Shown one piece after another: positions 1-13,144 of a DNA stretch of 64,000 nucleotides. The first letter of the stretch is position 1. Each line of letters starts with the position of its first letter. This DNA is from Zanthoxylum bungeanum (Eukaryota; Streptophyta; Magnoliopsida; Sapindales; Rutaceae), in contig SKCR01015018.1 in assembly GCA_019454045.1 (NCBI GenBank), positions 1-64,000 of the forward strand. Direction: 5' to 3'. A program made the position numbers and the translations under genes. The notes under the pieces were generated by a model. The model made no database searches and was not told the origin of the DNA. It saw only the letters and a program-made list of their open reading frames with translations.

Positions 1-13
1 TATGCTTAATCTT

Positions 14-2023
14 TGTTGGGACATATTATAGAAACCAACAAATACAACAAGGAAGTATGACGGAATCATACTTATATTGATCGGATTTTGATGCGATGAA
101 CACAAAAAAAAACTTTTGCTCATTCCTTGAAGCATTCGGCAATGGCCTCCATGGTTGTCCTATTTGTGTTCTTCAAGCTCCAAGCTTTGTTTGAGATTCC
201 ATGCTCAAGGGTTTGTTTCCCTATCACCTTTGGATGACTCTTTAAGTGCTAGCATTGGAAATATTTGCCACAAATCTTCCTAATTCTTCTTGTTGCTCTC
301 AGCTTTTAGAAGAAAATTGGGAGAGAAAATATTTGGCCCTTGGCCGAATATATGTTGAGAGAAGAGAGAAGTGATGAGTTGGTTTGTGTATTTGGTTTTT
401 CCAAAAAACTAATACCAATTGTTTTCCAAAATTATGTATATGGCTTTCAAAAAGTCAAACAATATTTTGGAGCCAAAATGGCAATAAATGCCTACAACAA
501 CTCACATCAATATCCACATCAATCAATGATGACAAGCGTCACTTCACTCAAAGTGATGTGACTTACATCACTTGATTGACTAGTGATTTGACGCTTGATG
601 TGACTTGTGGGCCGCACTTGAATTCGAAATGCGAGTGGGCCTGCAAACACTCTCGGGCTCGGGTTCGCTAATTCCGAATTAACAAATTTTCCGTTGCGAC
701 GTAATTAAATAAAATTTAATTAAATAATTATGCCTAGCAAAATTACTATTCACGTCGCTAGCGAATTAATTCTAAATTAACTCGTTTGCCTGAATTAAAA
801 TCTAATATTAATTCCGCGTTGAAATCCAATTTTGTATAATATATCGAATATATTATTTTATGGATTAATTCCAAATTTATCGTTCTCTCTCATTAAATAA
901 TATTTTATCCCAGATAAAATATCTCCGTAATTAATCCCAGATTAATTTTCTCTCTCATCTAATTAATCCCATATTAATTATGTGCGAGTCATACGTCATC
1001 GGTGAATCTTCGGGAAGTGACCCATGAGATCCCCGGATATGTTGGCAGTAAATCCGGTTATCGGACTATCCGAACACGTACGTACCTATTACTACGTTTT
1101 TACTGATTTACAAGACATGTTTGGCTTCTAGCAAAGAACCGTGCCTACCCAATTCTTCAGAAATATTCTTAAAGGAATATGTAATCTTTATCAGGCGTAG
1201 TATACGTAGTATTGCGTATAGCGATCAAGCATCGGATGTCACGTGCTAGGCCTGGGGCTGGAATTGTGTCTGCCCCGTACGAAGCACATATCAGATCGCT
1301 GGTAACTAGTCTCTATAATCGGATAAACATGACCTAGTCATAATATCCCGATAGCTGCAGCATATTAGAGCATCAGTTACGTATCCTACGTGATCATCAT
1401 CTCCACTATGACTGGAGTGATACTTACATCTTGACATCACACCTAATACACTATGATTCTCAATATACCCAAAAGAGGAGTACACAGAACATGTTAAAGC
1501 CCTGGACGACCAAAACCAAAGTATATTGATTGTCGTAAGTATTAGCGGTGCAAATCTCAGGTTAAGACGAAATACACCTACCCTGATTCGAACTTCCATA
1601 GACACATAGTCATACTACCAATGGAATTCTGTTGGGTCTATCTAGAGCGAAGCTGTTTCCGTACCATCGTTAAACACAACCTCCTATTACACTTGCATGA
1701 GTATCCAATACCCAAATATATGAGAACTATGCAGTTATGCTCCCACAACGCGCACAAGTGTAATACTAGTCTTTTACGCATTATCGATGTCCAATCTCGA
1801 CAATACTCCAACTAGGGATATTTAATTATTAAACCTTCGTGGATTGATACCGTCTCATATCATCTCAATCCGGAACTAATCATAAGGACCTTTTATCATT
1901 TATATATCTTGGTAATCTAATTACAAATGATAAAAGAGTAATTTCCTTTGGCACATAGTTAATTTGTACAACAACACCATGATCTGTACAAATAGTGATG
2001 ATATGGGTCATAATTGTCCAACA
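14..2023 (-). mobile_element. Copia LTR, D-type subfamily, apparently solo
   Basis: Read on the minus strand this is a full LTR of about 2.0 kb. It starts with the family terminus TGTTGGACAATTATGACCC (complement of the bases ending at 2023) and ends in CA at 14. It carries the same internal landmarks as the LTRs of element D: the dyad array at about 660-990 and the GAGTATTCCGC-like end region. No polypurine tract follows at 2024 and no primer-binding site is visible in the 13 bases to the left, so no internal region is attached. The flanking pentamers (ATCTT and CAAAA) do not match, so a clean single insertion cannot be shown. It may be a solo LTR with a decayed duplication or a recombination product. 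Confidence 0.75.
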
Positions 2024-4467
2024 CAAAATGCATGACTCCACTGACTAAGCCACATGCATTCGGCTCTCTCTCTCATTACAAACTACATTCACATGCCCCA
2101 TTAAACCGTGACAAATAAATACATAAGACACAAACCATCTTGGCTCTCGCATGATCAATCTTCTCTCCACTGGGCAAGACAGCCCTCATGTCCATGACAA
2201 CAAACGCCAAGAGACCTAGCCAACAAATAACCCACAAAACAAAAGAATAATAAACACACAGCCACTCAACCCACTAACCGAACAAACACAAGCAGCCCCA
2301 CTGACCGACTCACTCTCAGCCACTTCATCACACGCACACAGCACAACAACCCAAGAAACCCTAAACGCAGCCCTCTCACCCCACCAACCAACTAAACATA
2401 CTAAACAAATAACCCAGTAAACACGTAAACAAATCCATAAGAAGTCACTGCAAAACTGCCCCTTTACCATGTCCAAATTAGTGGCCAGATAACCCCAAAA
2501 CCAGCCCAGAAATCACACCAAAACAGACCCTTAAAACACCCAATGAATCACCCAAAAACATCCCTAAAAAAAACCCTTAAAACAGTATCAAAACAAGGAC
2601 CAAACAACAGCAAAAATAGTGAAGAAATCAGAGAAAACAACAGCTCAAAATAGCGAAAAAGTGAATAAATATTGAACCAGTGAACCAGAAAAATGACGGA
2701 GCTTTAACCCTTCCGGCGACATTGTAACACACTTCCGAGAAGCAACTTAAAAGGTAAGACCTGAAGGGGCCCTTTGCTATTTTATTTATTTATCTTTTCA
2801 ATTATTTATTGTTATTTCCTCGCATGCATCTTTATAGTTCACGTCTATTATTTTTATCCATGTTGGGTTAGTGATTGTGTGATATCTCTTGCGGTATATC
2901 GGATGGAAACCCAGACGTAAATTTCGTAGTCGAATCTGAATGGACGGTAGGGCGGTCTGTACTTGGGATACAACTCTATGTGCCACTTGAGAAACTTTCA
3001 AGCACATGTTTCATTTTGTTATTTAATTTTATGTTCATTCATTATTTATGTTTTATTATTTCGTTATTTATTTTCTGTATGCTTTACTTATTTATGCACC
3101 GTTAATCTAGTGCGCATGGGCTAATTAGGATGGATTAAAGGTCCTCTATTTGAGGGAAATGCCAAAAGGCTACCTTTACCACGATGTTTTGCCACGCCGG
3201 ACGAAGTATGCTTGGTTGAATGTGAAATACGTTCAATCGGGCATACGAGGTCCCATATAGATGTTGGCCTTGGTCGCATCTCTTTTATTATTCCGTTATT
3301 TACTTTCCATATGCTATTGTTTTATTTATTTATGTTTTGTTAATTTAGTGCGCATGGGCTAATCATGATGGATTAAAGGTCCTCTATTCGAGGGAAATGC
3401 ATAAAGGCTACCTTTACCACGACGTTTTGCGGCGTCGGATGAAGTATGCTTGATTGAATGTGAAATATGTTCAATCGGGCATACGAGGTCCCATATAGAT
3501 GTCGGCCATGGTCGCATCTCTTTTATTATTCCGTTATTTACTTCCCGCATGTTATTGCTTTATTTATTTATGTATTGTTAATTTAGTGCGCATGGGCTAA
3601 TCATGATGGATTAAAGGTCCTCTATTCGAGGAAAATGCCTAAAGGCTACCTTTACCATGACGTTTTGCTGCGCCGGATGAAATATACTTGGTTGAATGTG
3701 AAATACGTTCAATCAGGCATACGAGGTCCCATAAAGATGTTGGCCTTGGTCGCTTCTCTTTAACTATTATGTTATTTACTTTTCGCTTGTTATTGCTTTA
3801 TTTATTTATGCATTGCTATCTCGTGCGCATGGGCTAATCACGTTGAGATAAAGGTCTTCCATTTGAGGGAAAAGCCAAAAAGCTACCTTTACCATGATGT
3901 TTTGTCGCGCAGGGTCGCACCATTTTTCTTTTAATTTTGTTATTCACCTTTTTGTTTTTTATTTATCGCTTCGCATTCATCCTATTAGTTATCTCTATTC
4001 AATCTACTGTATCACTTCACGTTTACTTCCATGTATGCTTGCCTCTTTAGTTATTTCTTTTACATTACGTACTTAATTATCCGCTTTTATTATTAATGCT
4101 TTTACAGTTATTGTTAATTACTTTATTGCGCTTCATTGTTTAATACGTTTATGGAATTATGCATTTGCCTTTATTTTTATTTACGTTTATGGGTGTGCAA
4201 ACTTGTGTGTTGATTAAATTATATTGCATGTGTTACATAAGACTTGGTTACATTATTGCGTAAATCTTTTCATTACAATTGGCATAAGTAAGGGACCATT
4301 CCGAACCCAATGGTTTGAGGTCTTCCCTTGCGAGGGGTGAGTGCAGCTTTAAATCATTTCCCAGTTCACACTGGGTGGCGACTCCTTTATTCTCCGGTTT
4401 ATTCCCCCTCGTGCTACTCCGTACTCCCAATCGAGCCGCGAGCCCGGACAGTGTCACCGTGTCTACA
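2024..4467 (+). mobile_element. Gypsy-type LTR, related to element G (3' part)
   Basis: This stretch aligns piecemeal with the LTRs of element G. Shared landmarks are the GGTATATCGGATGGAAACC block near 2890, the AAGTAAGGGACCATTCCGAACC block near 4286, GGTGGCGACTCC near 4373, and a terminus GTGTCTACA at 4467 matching TTGTCTACA of G. The U3 start is not in the window. No coding region follows, because the next base belongs to the interrupted LTR of Copia C, so this is probably a solo LTR inserted in that LTR. The five bases after it are CATGT; the matching left copy would lie outside the window. It is longer than the G LTRs, partly because of a 238-bp tandem repeat. Confidence 0.7.
3113..3920 (+). 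repeat. 238-bp tandem repeat inside the Gypsy-type LTR
   Basis: The anchor CGCATGGGCTAAT recurs at 3113, 3351, 3589 and 3826, giving periods of 238, 238 and 237. There are three complete units and a fourth of roughly 85-95 bp. Each unit holds a TTTACCACGA block and a CAATCGGGCATACGAGGTCC block. The LTRs of related element G have no such repeat at the equivalent place. Confidence 0.9.
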
Positions 4468-6128
4468 CATGTCACAGTTTTTGGCAAGAAATTGGAGGAG
4501 AGAGTGAATAGTAATTTTAACTTCCAAAGTTTACTACTTTTATATATTAAGGTTGTGTGTTGAACTTAGTTTGAGTGTGTCAAAAGCAATCTAAGCTTTT
4601 TCTCAACTAATAACAACTTCCATCACTAGTGTAGACATTTGATGTAAGTTGGTGGGCCCCACTTTAAATTCAAAATTCAAGTGAGCTTGTTCAACACACT
4701 TCAGGCTCGGGTTTGTTTAATCCGATTAAACGAATTTTCCGTTGCGACGTAATTAAATCCAATTTAATTAAATAATAATGACTGGCAAAATTATTACGAA
4801 AGTCACTTACGAATTAATCCAAATTAATTTGTTTGCTTGAATTAAAATCCAATTTTAATTCTGCTTTGAAATCTAATTTCAATTAATATATCCAATATAT
4901 TATTTTACCCCAAATAAATAAATTAAATAGAAAAATCCAATTTAACTATTAAATTATTTTTGCCGATTAATTCCAAATTAATCACATTCTCTCTCTTCTA
5001 GTCGAATTAATCCCAGATTAATTCTTGCCGTAATTAATCCTAGATTAATTTTGCTCTCTCATAATTAATCCTAAATTAATTCTGTTCGAGTCAAATGTCA
5101 TCGGTGAATCTTCGGGAAGTGACCCAAGAGATTCATAGATATGTTGGCAGTAAATACGGTCATCGGACTATCCAAACATGTGCGTACCCGGTACCACGTT
5201 CTTACCGATTTACAAGACATGGTTGGCTTCTAGAAAAGCACCGTGTCTACCCAATTTTCCAGAAATATTCTTTTAAGGAATATATAATCTATATCAGGCG
5301 TAGTATACATAGTTTTGCTTATTATGATCCAGTATCGGATGTCACATGTTAGGCCTGGGGCTGGAATTGTGAATACCCCGTACGAAACATATATCAGATC
5401 ACTGGCAACTAGTCTCTATAATCGGATAATCATGACCTAGTCATATTATCCCGATGACTGCAGTACTTAAGAGTACTAGTTCCGTATCCTACGTGATCAT
5501 CATCTCCATATGACTGAAGTGATACTTCCATCTTGACATCACACCCAATACACTACGAATCTCAGTAAACCCAGAAGAGGCGTACACAGAACCTGTTAAA
5601 TCCCCGGACGACCAAAACCAAAGCGTACTGATTGTCGAAAGTGTTAGCTATGTAAGTCTCAATTTAAGACCAAATACACCAACCCTGATTTGGATTCCCA
5701 TAGACACATAGTCATACTACCAATGGGATTCTGAGGGGTCTATCTAGAGCGAAGCTGTTCCCATACCATCGGCAAACAGAACCTCCTATCACACTTCCAT
5801 AAGTATCCAATAATTAAATATATGAGAAATATATCGTTAAGCTTCCATAACGCGCACAAGTGCAATACTAGCTTATTCCGCATTATCGATGTCCAATCTC
5901 TATAATACTACGACTAGGGATATTTAATGATTAAACCTTTCATGGATTAATATTGTCTCATATCTTATTAATCTAGTACTGATCATATGGACTTTTATCA
6001 TTTATATATCCAAGTAATCTAATTATAAAATGATAAAAGAGCAATTTCCCTTGTCACATAGTTAATTTTGTACAAGAACACCATGTCCTTTACAAAATAG
6101 TGATGCTATGGGTCATAATTGTCCAACA
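4468..6128 (-). repeat. 3' LTR of Copia C, distal part missing
   Basis: The terminal TGTTGGACAATTATGACCC lies as its complement at the 6128 end, directly beside the polypurine tract. The other end is cut at 4468 by the Gypsy-type LTR; by comparison with 12199-12430 about 230 bp are missing or lie outside the window. Over the first 270 bp it differs from the 5' LTR piece at 12430 at roughly 12 positions by eye (about 95% identity). The dyad array is at about 4735-5085. Confidence 0.88.
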
Positions 6129-6139
6129 ATCTCCCACTA
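6129..6139 (-). other. Polypurine tract of Copia C
   Basis: The minus strand reads TAGTGGGAGAT immediately before the LTR start. This is the plus-strand priming site position, and the same tract (AAGTGGGAGAT) sits in front of the 3' LTRs of A, B and D. Confidence 0.85.
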
Positions 6140-9100
6140 GGCCTATAGCCAATCACTCAAATGTCTAACACCTGAACTATATACGGGTCGCTCATGCCTA
6201 TGCTGAGATATCGCTTTCGCTAGTGGATTTACAAGGTTATCATTTGATGAGATTCATTGGATCATCATATCACCACGATTTATGATCTCACGAATCAGAT
6301 AAAACCATCGAAGTATATACTTGGATCGTTGAAGAGACCGTAATTCTTTAGTCTGTGTTGTAGCCTAGCTGAGCTACTAACAGACCTACTCCTAATCCAA
6401 TTAGAAGTTTTATATATCCAAAATGCTTCTTTTGCTGCCTCAGCCACAGCAGTATATTCTGTTTTGTCGTTGAATCAGCAATAGTATCTTGCTTGGAAGA
6501 TTTCCAGCTCACTGTTTCATTGTTCAAACAAAATATGTACCCTTATTGCGACTTACAGTCGTCTTTATCGGTTAGGAACTTGCAACGGTGAACCCAGTTA
6601 CCTCAAGTTCTCCTTCTCCATAGATTAAGAAATCATCCTTAGTTCATCCAAGATACTTAACATCAATCTAGTGACCATCACCTAGATCGGCCCGATTGTG
6701 ACTTTATATGCTCAAAGCAAATGAGACACCAGGTCGTGTACATATCTTTCAATGTACGAGTTCTCGGAGAGTGCCAATAACTTTTAGATCTATCCCAGTA
6801 GATCTTTATTCCTAGAATAAAGGTTGAATCTCCCAAGTATTCCATGGAGAATTTTAATGAAAGCCAAGCTTTCACCGATTGTTAACATGGGAATGTTATC
6901 TCCAAGAAATAATACACCATCAATCTATAGGACATCCAATGTCAGTGCGCTCCCACTAACCTTCTTATATACACAAGAATCATCTTCGTTTTGAATGAAA
7001 CTATATTGTAATATGATCTCATCAAAACATTGGTTCCAAGAACACAATGCTTGCTTTAATCCATAAATAGATCGAATTAAACTTGTAAACCTTGTTTGCA
7101 TGTTTCGGCACGACAAAACCATCAGGATGTTGTAAATATCCTCCAAAAGGTTTCCGTTAAGGAAAACGGCTTTTGACGTTTAGCTGCCATATTTCATAAA
7201 TGAAATATGCAGCACTTGCAAGCATTATCCGAATGGATTTAATCAGGGCAACAGGTAAAAGGTTTCGTCATAATCGACACCATGTTGATGACGATACCAT
7301 TTCACTACAACCCTAGCTTTGTACGTTTATATATTGCTATCCATGTTTGTCTTCACCATGAAGACCCATTTGCTACCAATAGGCACAATGCCTTCTAGTA
7401 CATCAACCAGTATCCAAACTTGGTTGTATACATGGAATCCATTTCGGACTTCATGGCACTTTGCCATAAACTGGAGTCGATACCTTGTATCGTTTCCTCA
7501 TACGTAGTCTGTTTGTCTTCCTCAATAAGATTGACATCTACATGAGGTGAGATCAGAAACCCATACCTCTTAGGTTATTTCCTGACTCTCACCGACCTAC
7601 GTTGTTCTTGTGTATTAGAAGATTGTGGTACAGATTCATCCCCGATGAACTGTTCGTGTTCCGTTAAGAGATCGGTGCCAGGAACAGTATTACTCTGATT
7701 TTTCATCGAGTTCTACTTTCATCCCACTTACCACTACATTTAGCTATTCCTCTTAGGAAAACTGTATGGACAGCAACAAATTTCTTTGTTCTCTTATGAG
7801 TTGGAGAGGTAATATCCTTTGGTTTCCCTAGGATAACCAATTACAAATAGGCGCTAATCTGATTTGGGTTCTAGTTCGGTACCATCCAAACATATGCCCA
7901 ACATTCCCAAATCTTCAGTAATGAGAAACCTGGTTTCTTTCATATCCATACTTCATATAGAGTCTGTCCAACAGACTTTTACGGAACCTTATTTAAAATA
8001 AGTATTGCACTGTTCAATGCGTATCCTGTGAAGGAAATTGATAGCTCAGTGTGACTCATCATTAACCTTACCATGTCCAACAAAGTTCGGTTTCTCCGTC
8101 CGGACAAACCGCTCAATTGAGGTGTTCCGGGAGGAGTCCACTGTGAAAGAATACTATATTCTTTTAAGTAATCTAGAAACTCATTGCTAAAGTATTCTTC
8201 ACCACGATCTAATCATAATGTTTTAATACTTTTGTTAGTCTGTTTTTCTACTTCGTGTCGAAACTTATTGATTATATCAAAAGTTTCCGACTTATGTTTC
8301 AGAAGATACATATAATCATAACGCGATGCAACATCCGTAAAGGTTACGAAGTATTTATATCCAATCTAGCCTAGCTAGATATGGGCCCACTTACGTTACA
8401 ATGAACGAGGGCTAACAGCTCGGTAGCACGTACATCTTTTACCGCTAAAAGGTATTTTAGGCACTTTGCCTAATGAACAAGATTCACATACATCATATGA
8501 TTTAGGATCAAATCTGTCATAGTATCCACTCTTCAAAAGTGTGGATATACGAGTCTTGTTTAATATGTCCTAGACAACAATGCCACAAATAAGCCTCATC
8601 TCATTAATTCAGTTTAAGCCATTTGTTTGTCATGTTATATATTTGAGATTTGTTTATATTCGAAATATAAATATTGTTATTCACATCTCATGTGTATATC
8701 TCAATATCATCTTTATAAAAAAAAAACACACAGTGTTCTGGAACATAAAGGTATACCCGCAACGGGTTAAACTAGATATAGAGATAATCTTTCTAGTCAA
8801 ACTAGGTACATTTTAACAATTTCCTAATTTAAGTACATGCCCTAAAGGGCAGTTCCAAAACTTAGGTTCCCATAGCCAAAACAGCGACTTTCATCCCGTT
8901 TCTGACTCACAAGTCGATCTTATCTGAAGCCAGTCTCTTGCTAATCAGTAGATCCCGCACATCAGTACATATTTGAGTACCACTTCCAGTATCAAAAATC
9001 CAATTTTTTTAAAACCAGTAGTGGCCATGTTTATAACAAATATACCTGAAGTTGGAGTCTTGCCCTTCTTTATAAAGTTGGAGCCTTGCCCTTCTTTATA

Positions 9101-9896
9101 TCATTCATGTCTACCTTGTCCATACAACAGTCACGCTTCCAGTGACCCCATTTGCTACAGTTTAGGCGGACATCTTGGGATATGTCATTTGTCTTCCCAA
9201 AAGACTGTGACGATTTTGCCTTTGCCATTTTCTTCACATCCCCAGAAGCCTTCAGCCAAGCCTTGGCCTTCTAGGATTTCGAAGTAAGATGTGCCTTGCG
9301 CTTCTTGCCCTTTTGGAAGCTCTGGTTCTGCCTCCTTGAGCATAGCCATTAACTCTCCAATAGTTTTCTCTTGGTTCATTATGAACCTACCCGAGCATTT
9401 GGGCAGAGACTGTAAGATCAAATCTATGGAAGTCTCGACCTCATAGGTAATGCCCAGCTAACCTAGCTGTTCGATGTCAGCAATCATCTGTGACAACTAG
9501 TGCTTGACAGATGTACCCTCTGACATACGCGAGCGAAAGAGCTTCTTTTGTAATTCGTACTTCTAAGATCTAAGGATAGATCTATGAAGATCCTTCAATT
9601 TCAACATCATACTATAAAGATCCAATCCTTTGTTCTGACGACGAAATTGATGAGTCATTGCGGTAAGCATAACAGATCGAGCACTAAAGTTATCATCACG
9701 ATGAGTCTTCCCAAGCTCATGCTCTACTATTTTCTCAACTCCTGGCTCAGGCCCCGAGAGGTTTCTCTATCTAATATAGTAACTTCTTAACTCCAAGGAC
9801 TATCATGAGATTCATTTCCCAATATGGAAAATTTACGTCGTTAAAGACATTTTCACCTAGGATTATGTCCTTTGACGCTAATCTTTCTAGTTATAT
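6140..9896 (-). pseudogene. Copia C gag-pol, heavily disrupted
   Basis: Order on the minus strand: gag (about 9896-9190), zinc knuckle (about 9110-9155), protease (about 8990), GAG-pre-integrase and integrase (about 8540-7950), reverse transcriptase (about 7500-6880) and RNase H (about 6880-6200). Recognisable pieces are gag residues QEKTIGELMAML, the RT string SIYGLKQA near 7065 and MKAWLSLKFSM near 6870. Lesions: the gag start codon position reads ATA; the knuckle reads RLNC where B has CLKC, so the first zinc-binding Cys is gone; the integrase HSDV motif reads HCNV, losing the first catalytic Asp; the RT YVDD motif reads stop-I-D-G. Many other stops and frameshifts break the frame. No functional product is expected. 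Confidence 0.88.
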
Positions 9897-12185
9897 TGAT
9901 TGTTATAGTCCAACTATCCAATCAATGATTTCAGGTACAATCAAATGTAATGATTACTTTAGTCCAACTATATAATCAACTATAAATGATCAGTTACATT
10001 CAAATGTAATGATTACTATAGTCCTACTATATAACCAACTATAAATGAAGTAGTGTGATGTACAGTCTAACTGTTCAACGAAAGCAATATTAAATATTAG
10101 TCCAACTAATATATTTATAACTACGATAAATTAAAATAAAAGAGCGTGTATTGGCAAGTATCTAAAGGAAATTACAAATTTAATACTAGTCTCCCACTAT
10201 TTTTCGGCTAGCCTCTAACCCTTTGTGGAGTACTCAGGAAACCTAGTTTCCTAGTGGGCTAGGATCCCGTTAAATAACCCACAACCTTGACTTTGGCCAA
10301 CAAGTTGTATGAAACATAACTAGGTAGATCTCTAAGATCAATTGGATCCAACCCAATTCCTAGATCTAGTAGGTGGACCTCCAAGTCCGAAACATATATC
10401 CAATATATGTAAATATATCCAATATATTTCCTAACCTATTTCCTCTGAATCAACTAAGCATTGGCTTTGGCTAACAAGCTTAATGATTCAAGTTAAGCGG
10501 GACCCATTGATAGTGGGAAAGCTTCGTAATCGAAGTCGATCAACTAGAAGTAACCTTGACTTTGGCCAACAAGTCACAACCGCCCAAGACATACGATATG
10601 GAACAAAGATTATGCGGTTCAAACACATCCGCGATGGACAAAGGTCTTGACTTTGGCCAACAAACCAATGTCAATCTTGGATCTTGAGAGAGAACCACTC
10701 AATGGAAGGAAAAACACTTAATATTTGATGAGGGTTTTTCGCGTAAATTGGCAACCATTTTATTATCTTTGATTAGGTCTCATCATACACCCTTAAGCAT
10801 GCATTCTAAAAGCATAATAAGGCGCGAAATAATTTAATAATGATATGCGGATGGATATTTAATAAATTTGTTCCTAGAACAAATCTCTCCATTTTCTCTC
10901 TCCCGCTAGCACTATTCATACTTCTACCCAATTACATAATACTTCTAAAGAAACCTCATTTACATTAAGGGGAATTGGTGAGAAGAGAAATACAATGAGA
11001 AAAGATATAATAGGCTGGACACGCAGGTCCAATTAAATAAATTCTAAATTTATTACAACAATTTCAAAAATTGCCATCACCCTTCTAATATCCATCTGAT
11101 ATACATTATTCGTATAATACATCCAAGTATTCACACAAAGCATGTTATTTAATCAATCTAATCTAATTAATTAATCTTTGAATTAATGACCATCCAATGT
11201 TCAAACAACGATTTGATTTGCACGAGTCCAACTTTTTAAGAATAAATACTCAAAGTATGTATTCTTGAATTATATCGAACTATAATTTTAAATCCAATTT
11301 AATTTCTATTCAATACTAATTTATTTTTAATTCCAAATTAAATAATTACACTTATTTATGTGCCTTTTAGACTTAGATTTTAAATCCAATCTTAATGGGT
11401 CTCAAATGCCCAATTAACATCCAATGTCAATTTAATTGAAGTCCAATGGGCATTTAATTAATTCTTAAGGCATGGGCTTTGGCCAATATGGATCAAACCC
11501 AAATTCCAAGGCCCAATTAAGGAATCACCCTTTTTTCCAAAAATCAATTTAGGCCCAATTAAATTATTTAAAGAAATTATCATATTTGGACTTTATGGAA
11601 ATGGTTTTAGGCCCAATTGGATCCAACCCAATTTTCTTAAACCAATCTTGGCTCAACCAAGCCCATTAAGCTCAATTACAATAATTAAATTAATACATTA
11701 TTCCAAATTACATATTAATCCAATTCAAGTGTAATTAACATAATTAATCAACTAATCTAATGTTTCCAAAACAATAATTAATCCAATTAATCATGCTCAA
11801 CATTTCCAATTCATGTCCAACACAAATTGAAGCAAAATTAATCTATAACATGCTTAGGGTTCACGGCAATGGCAAATAAAATATCATGCAATTTGATTTC
11901 AATCTAATTAAATCAACTTTTAACATACATTTCATGCCAACAACACATCCAATTGCTAATTTTTCAAAAAATCACCATGAACTATTACTAGGGTGAATTC
12001 GGCCAAGTGAGGGAATTTGGGGATTTTTGATCCAATCAATTTTTCTCAAATTCAAAGATGCAAAAATCCAATTCATCATCATCCAAACTCAACCAAACAA
12101 TCAATTTAGGTAAATCAAGATCCAAGCCAAAAAAAACCCAAATTAAAGTCCATAAACCCTAGATTTTCAAAATCAAACTTAGGAT
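9897..12185 (-). other. Leader (5' untranslated region) of Copia C
   Basis: Non-coding AT-rich stretch of about 2.3 kb between the primer-binding site and gag. It contains four copies of the leader motif (complement of TTGTTGGCCAAAGTCAAG) at about 10286, 10463, 10556 and 10646. Part of it near 11050-11250 carries the block starting CATTGGATGGTCATTAATTC on the minus strand, shared with the leaders of A, B and D. Short predicted reading frames here do not match any family I know. Confidence 0.75.
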
Positions 12186-12197
12186 GCTCTGATACCA
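12186..12197 (-). other. Primer-binding site of Copia C
   Basis: The minus strand reads TGGTATCAGAGC, complementary to the 3' end of plant initiator-Met tRNA. It lies one base from the LTR end at 12199, the same spacing as in A and D. This fixes the orientation of C. Confidence 0.9.
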
Positions 12198-12198
12198 T

Positions 12199-13144
12199 TT
12201 TTAGTGTTCCTAGAACATGCCACAAGATCTCTAAGAGTGATTCGTGTGTGAATAAAAGAGGAGTTGCGGAAATACTCACAAAGATTGGTAGAGATTCAAA
12301 ATCTTTCAAGGATGTAATGGAAGCTCCAAGCCTTCAAGTTGAATTCCAAACTCTAGGATTAGTTTCCCTATCACCTCATTTGTCTCCTTAAGAGCTAGCT
12401 TGCTTGAATTTTTGCAACAAAAATCCATGGAGGGAGAGAGCATGTCACGGTTTTTGGCAAGAAATTGGAGGAGAGAGTGAATAGTAATTTTAACTTCCAA
12501 AGTTGACTACTTTTATATATTAAGGTTATGTGTTGAACTTAGTTTGAGTGTGTCAAAAACAATCTAAGTTTTTTCTCAACTAATAACAACTTCCATCACT
12601 AGTGTAGACATTTGATGTAAGTTGGTAGGCTCCACTTTAAATTCAAGATTCAAGTGAGCTTGTCCAACACACTTCGGGCTCGGGTTCGTTTAATCCGATT
12701 AAACGAAGTTTCTGTTGCGACGTAATTAAATTCAATTAATTAAATAATAATGCCTAGCAAAATTATTACGAAAGTCACTTATGAATTAATTCCAAATTAA
12801 TTCGTTTGCTTGAATTAAGTTTTTATTCCGCTTTGAAATCTAATTTCAATTAATATATCCAATATATTATTTTAGCCCAAATAAATAGAAAAATAAATTT
12901 AACTATTAAATATATTTTTCCGATTAATTCCAAATTAATCGTATTCTTTCTCTTCTAGTCGAATGAATCCCAGATTAATTCTTGTCGTAATTAATCCCAG
13001 ATTAATTTTTCTCTCTCATAATTAATCCTAGATTAATTCTATTCGAGTCAAAAGTCATCGGTGAATTTTCGAAAAGCGACCCAAGAGATTCTTGGATATG
13101 TTGGTAGTAAATATGTTAATCGGACTATCCGAACACGTGCGTAC
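12199..13144 (-). repeat. 5' LTR of Copia C, piece 1 of 3
   Basis: Starts beside the primer-binding site and runs to the insertion point of A. On the minus strand its end reads CACTAAAA where B has CACTTACA, so the terminal CA has mutated. The last five bases (CGTAC, 13140-13144) are duplicated at 34827-34831 on the other side of A, where the LTR resumes. It contains most of the dyad array (about 12725-13040). Confidence 0.9.

Noticed and set aside
14..2028. A clean target duplication for the LTR at 14-2023.
   Set aside because: The flanking pentamers ATCTT and CAAAA do not match in any register I tried.
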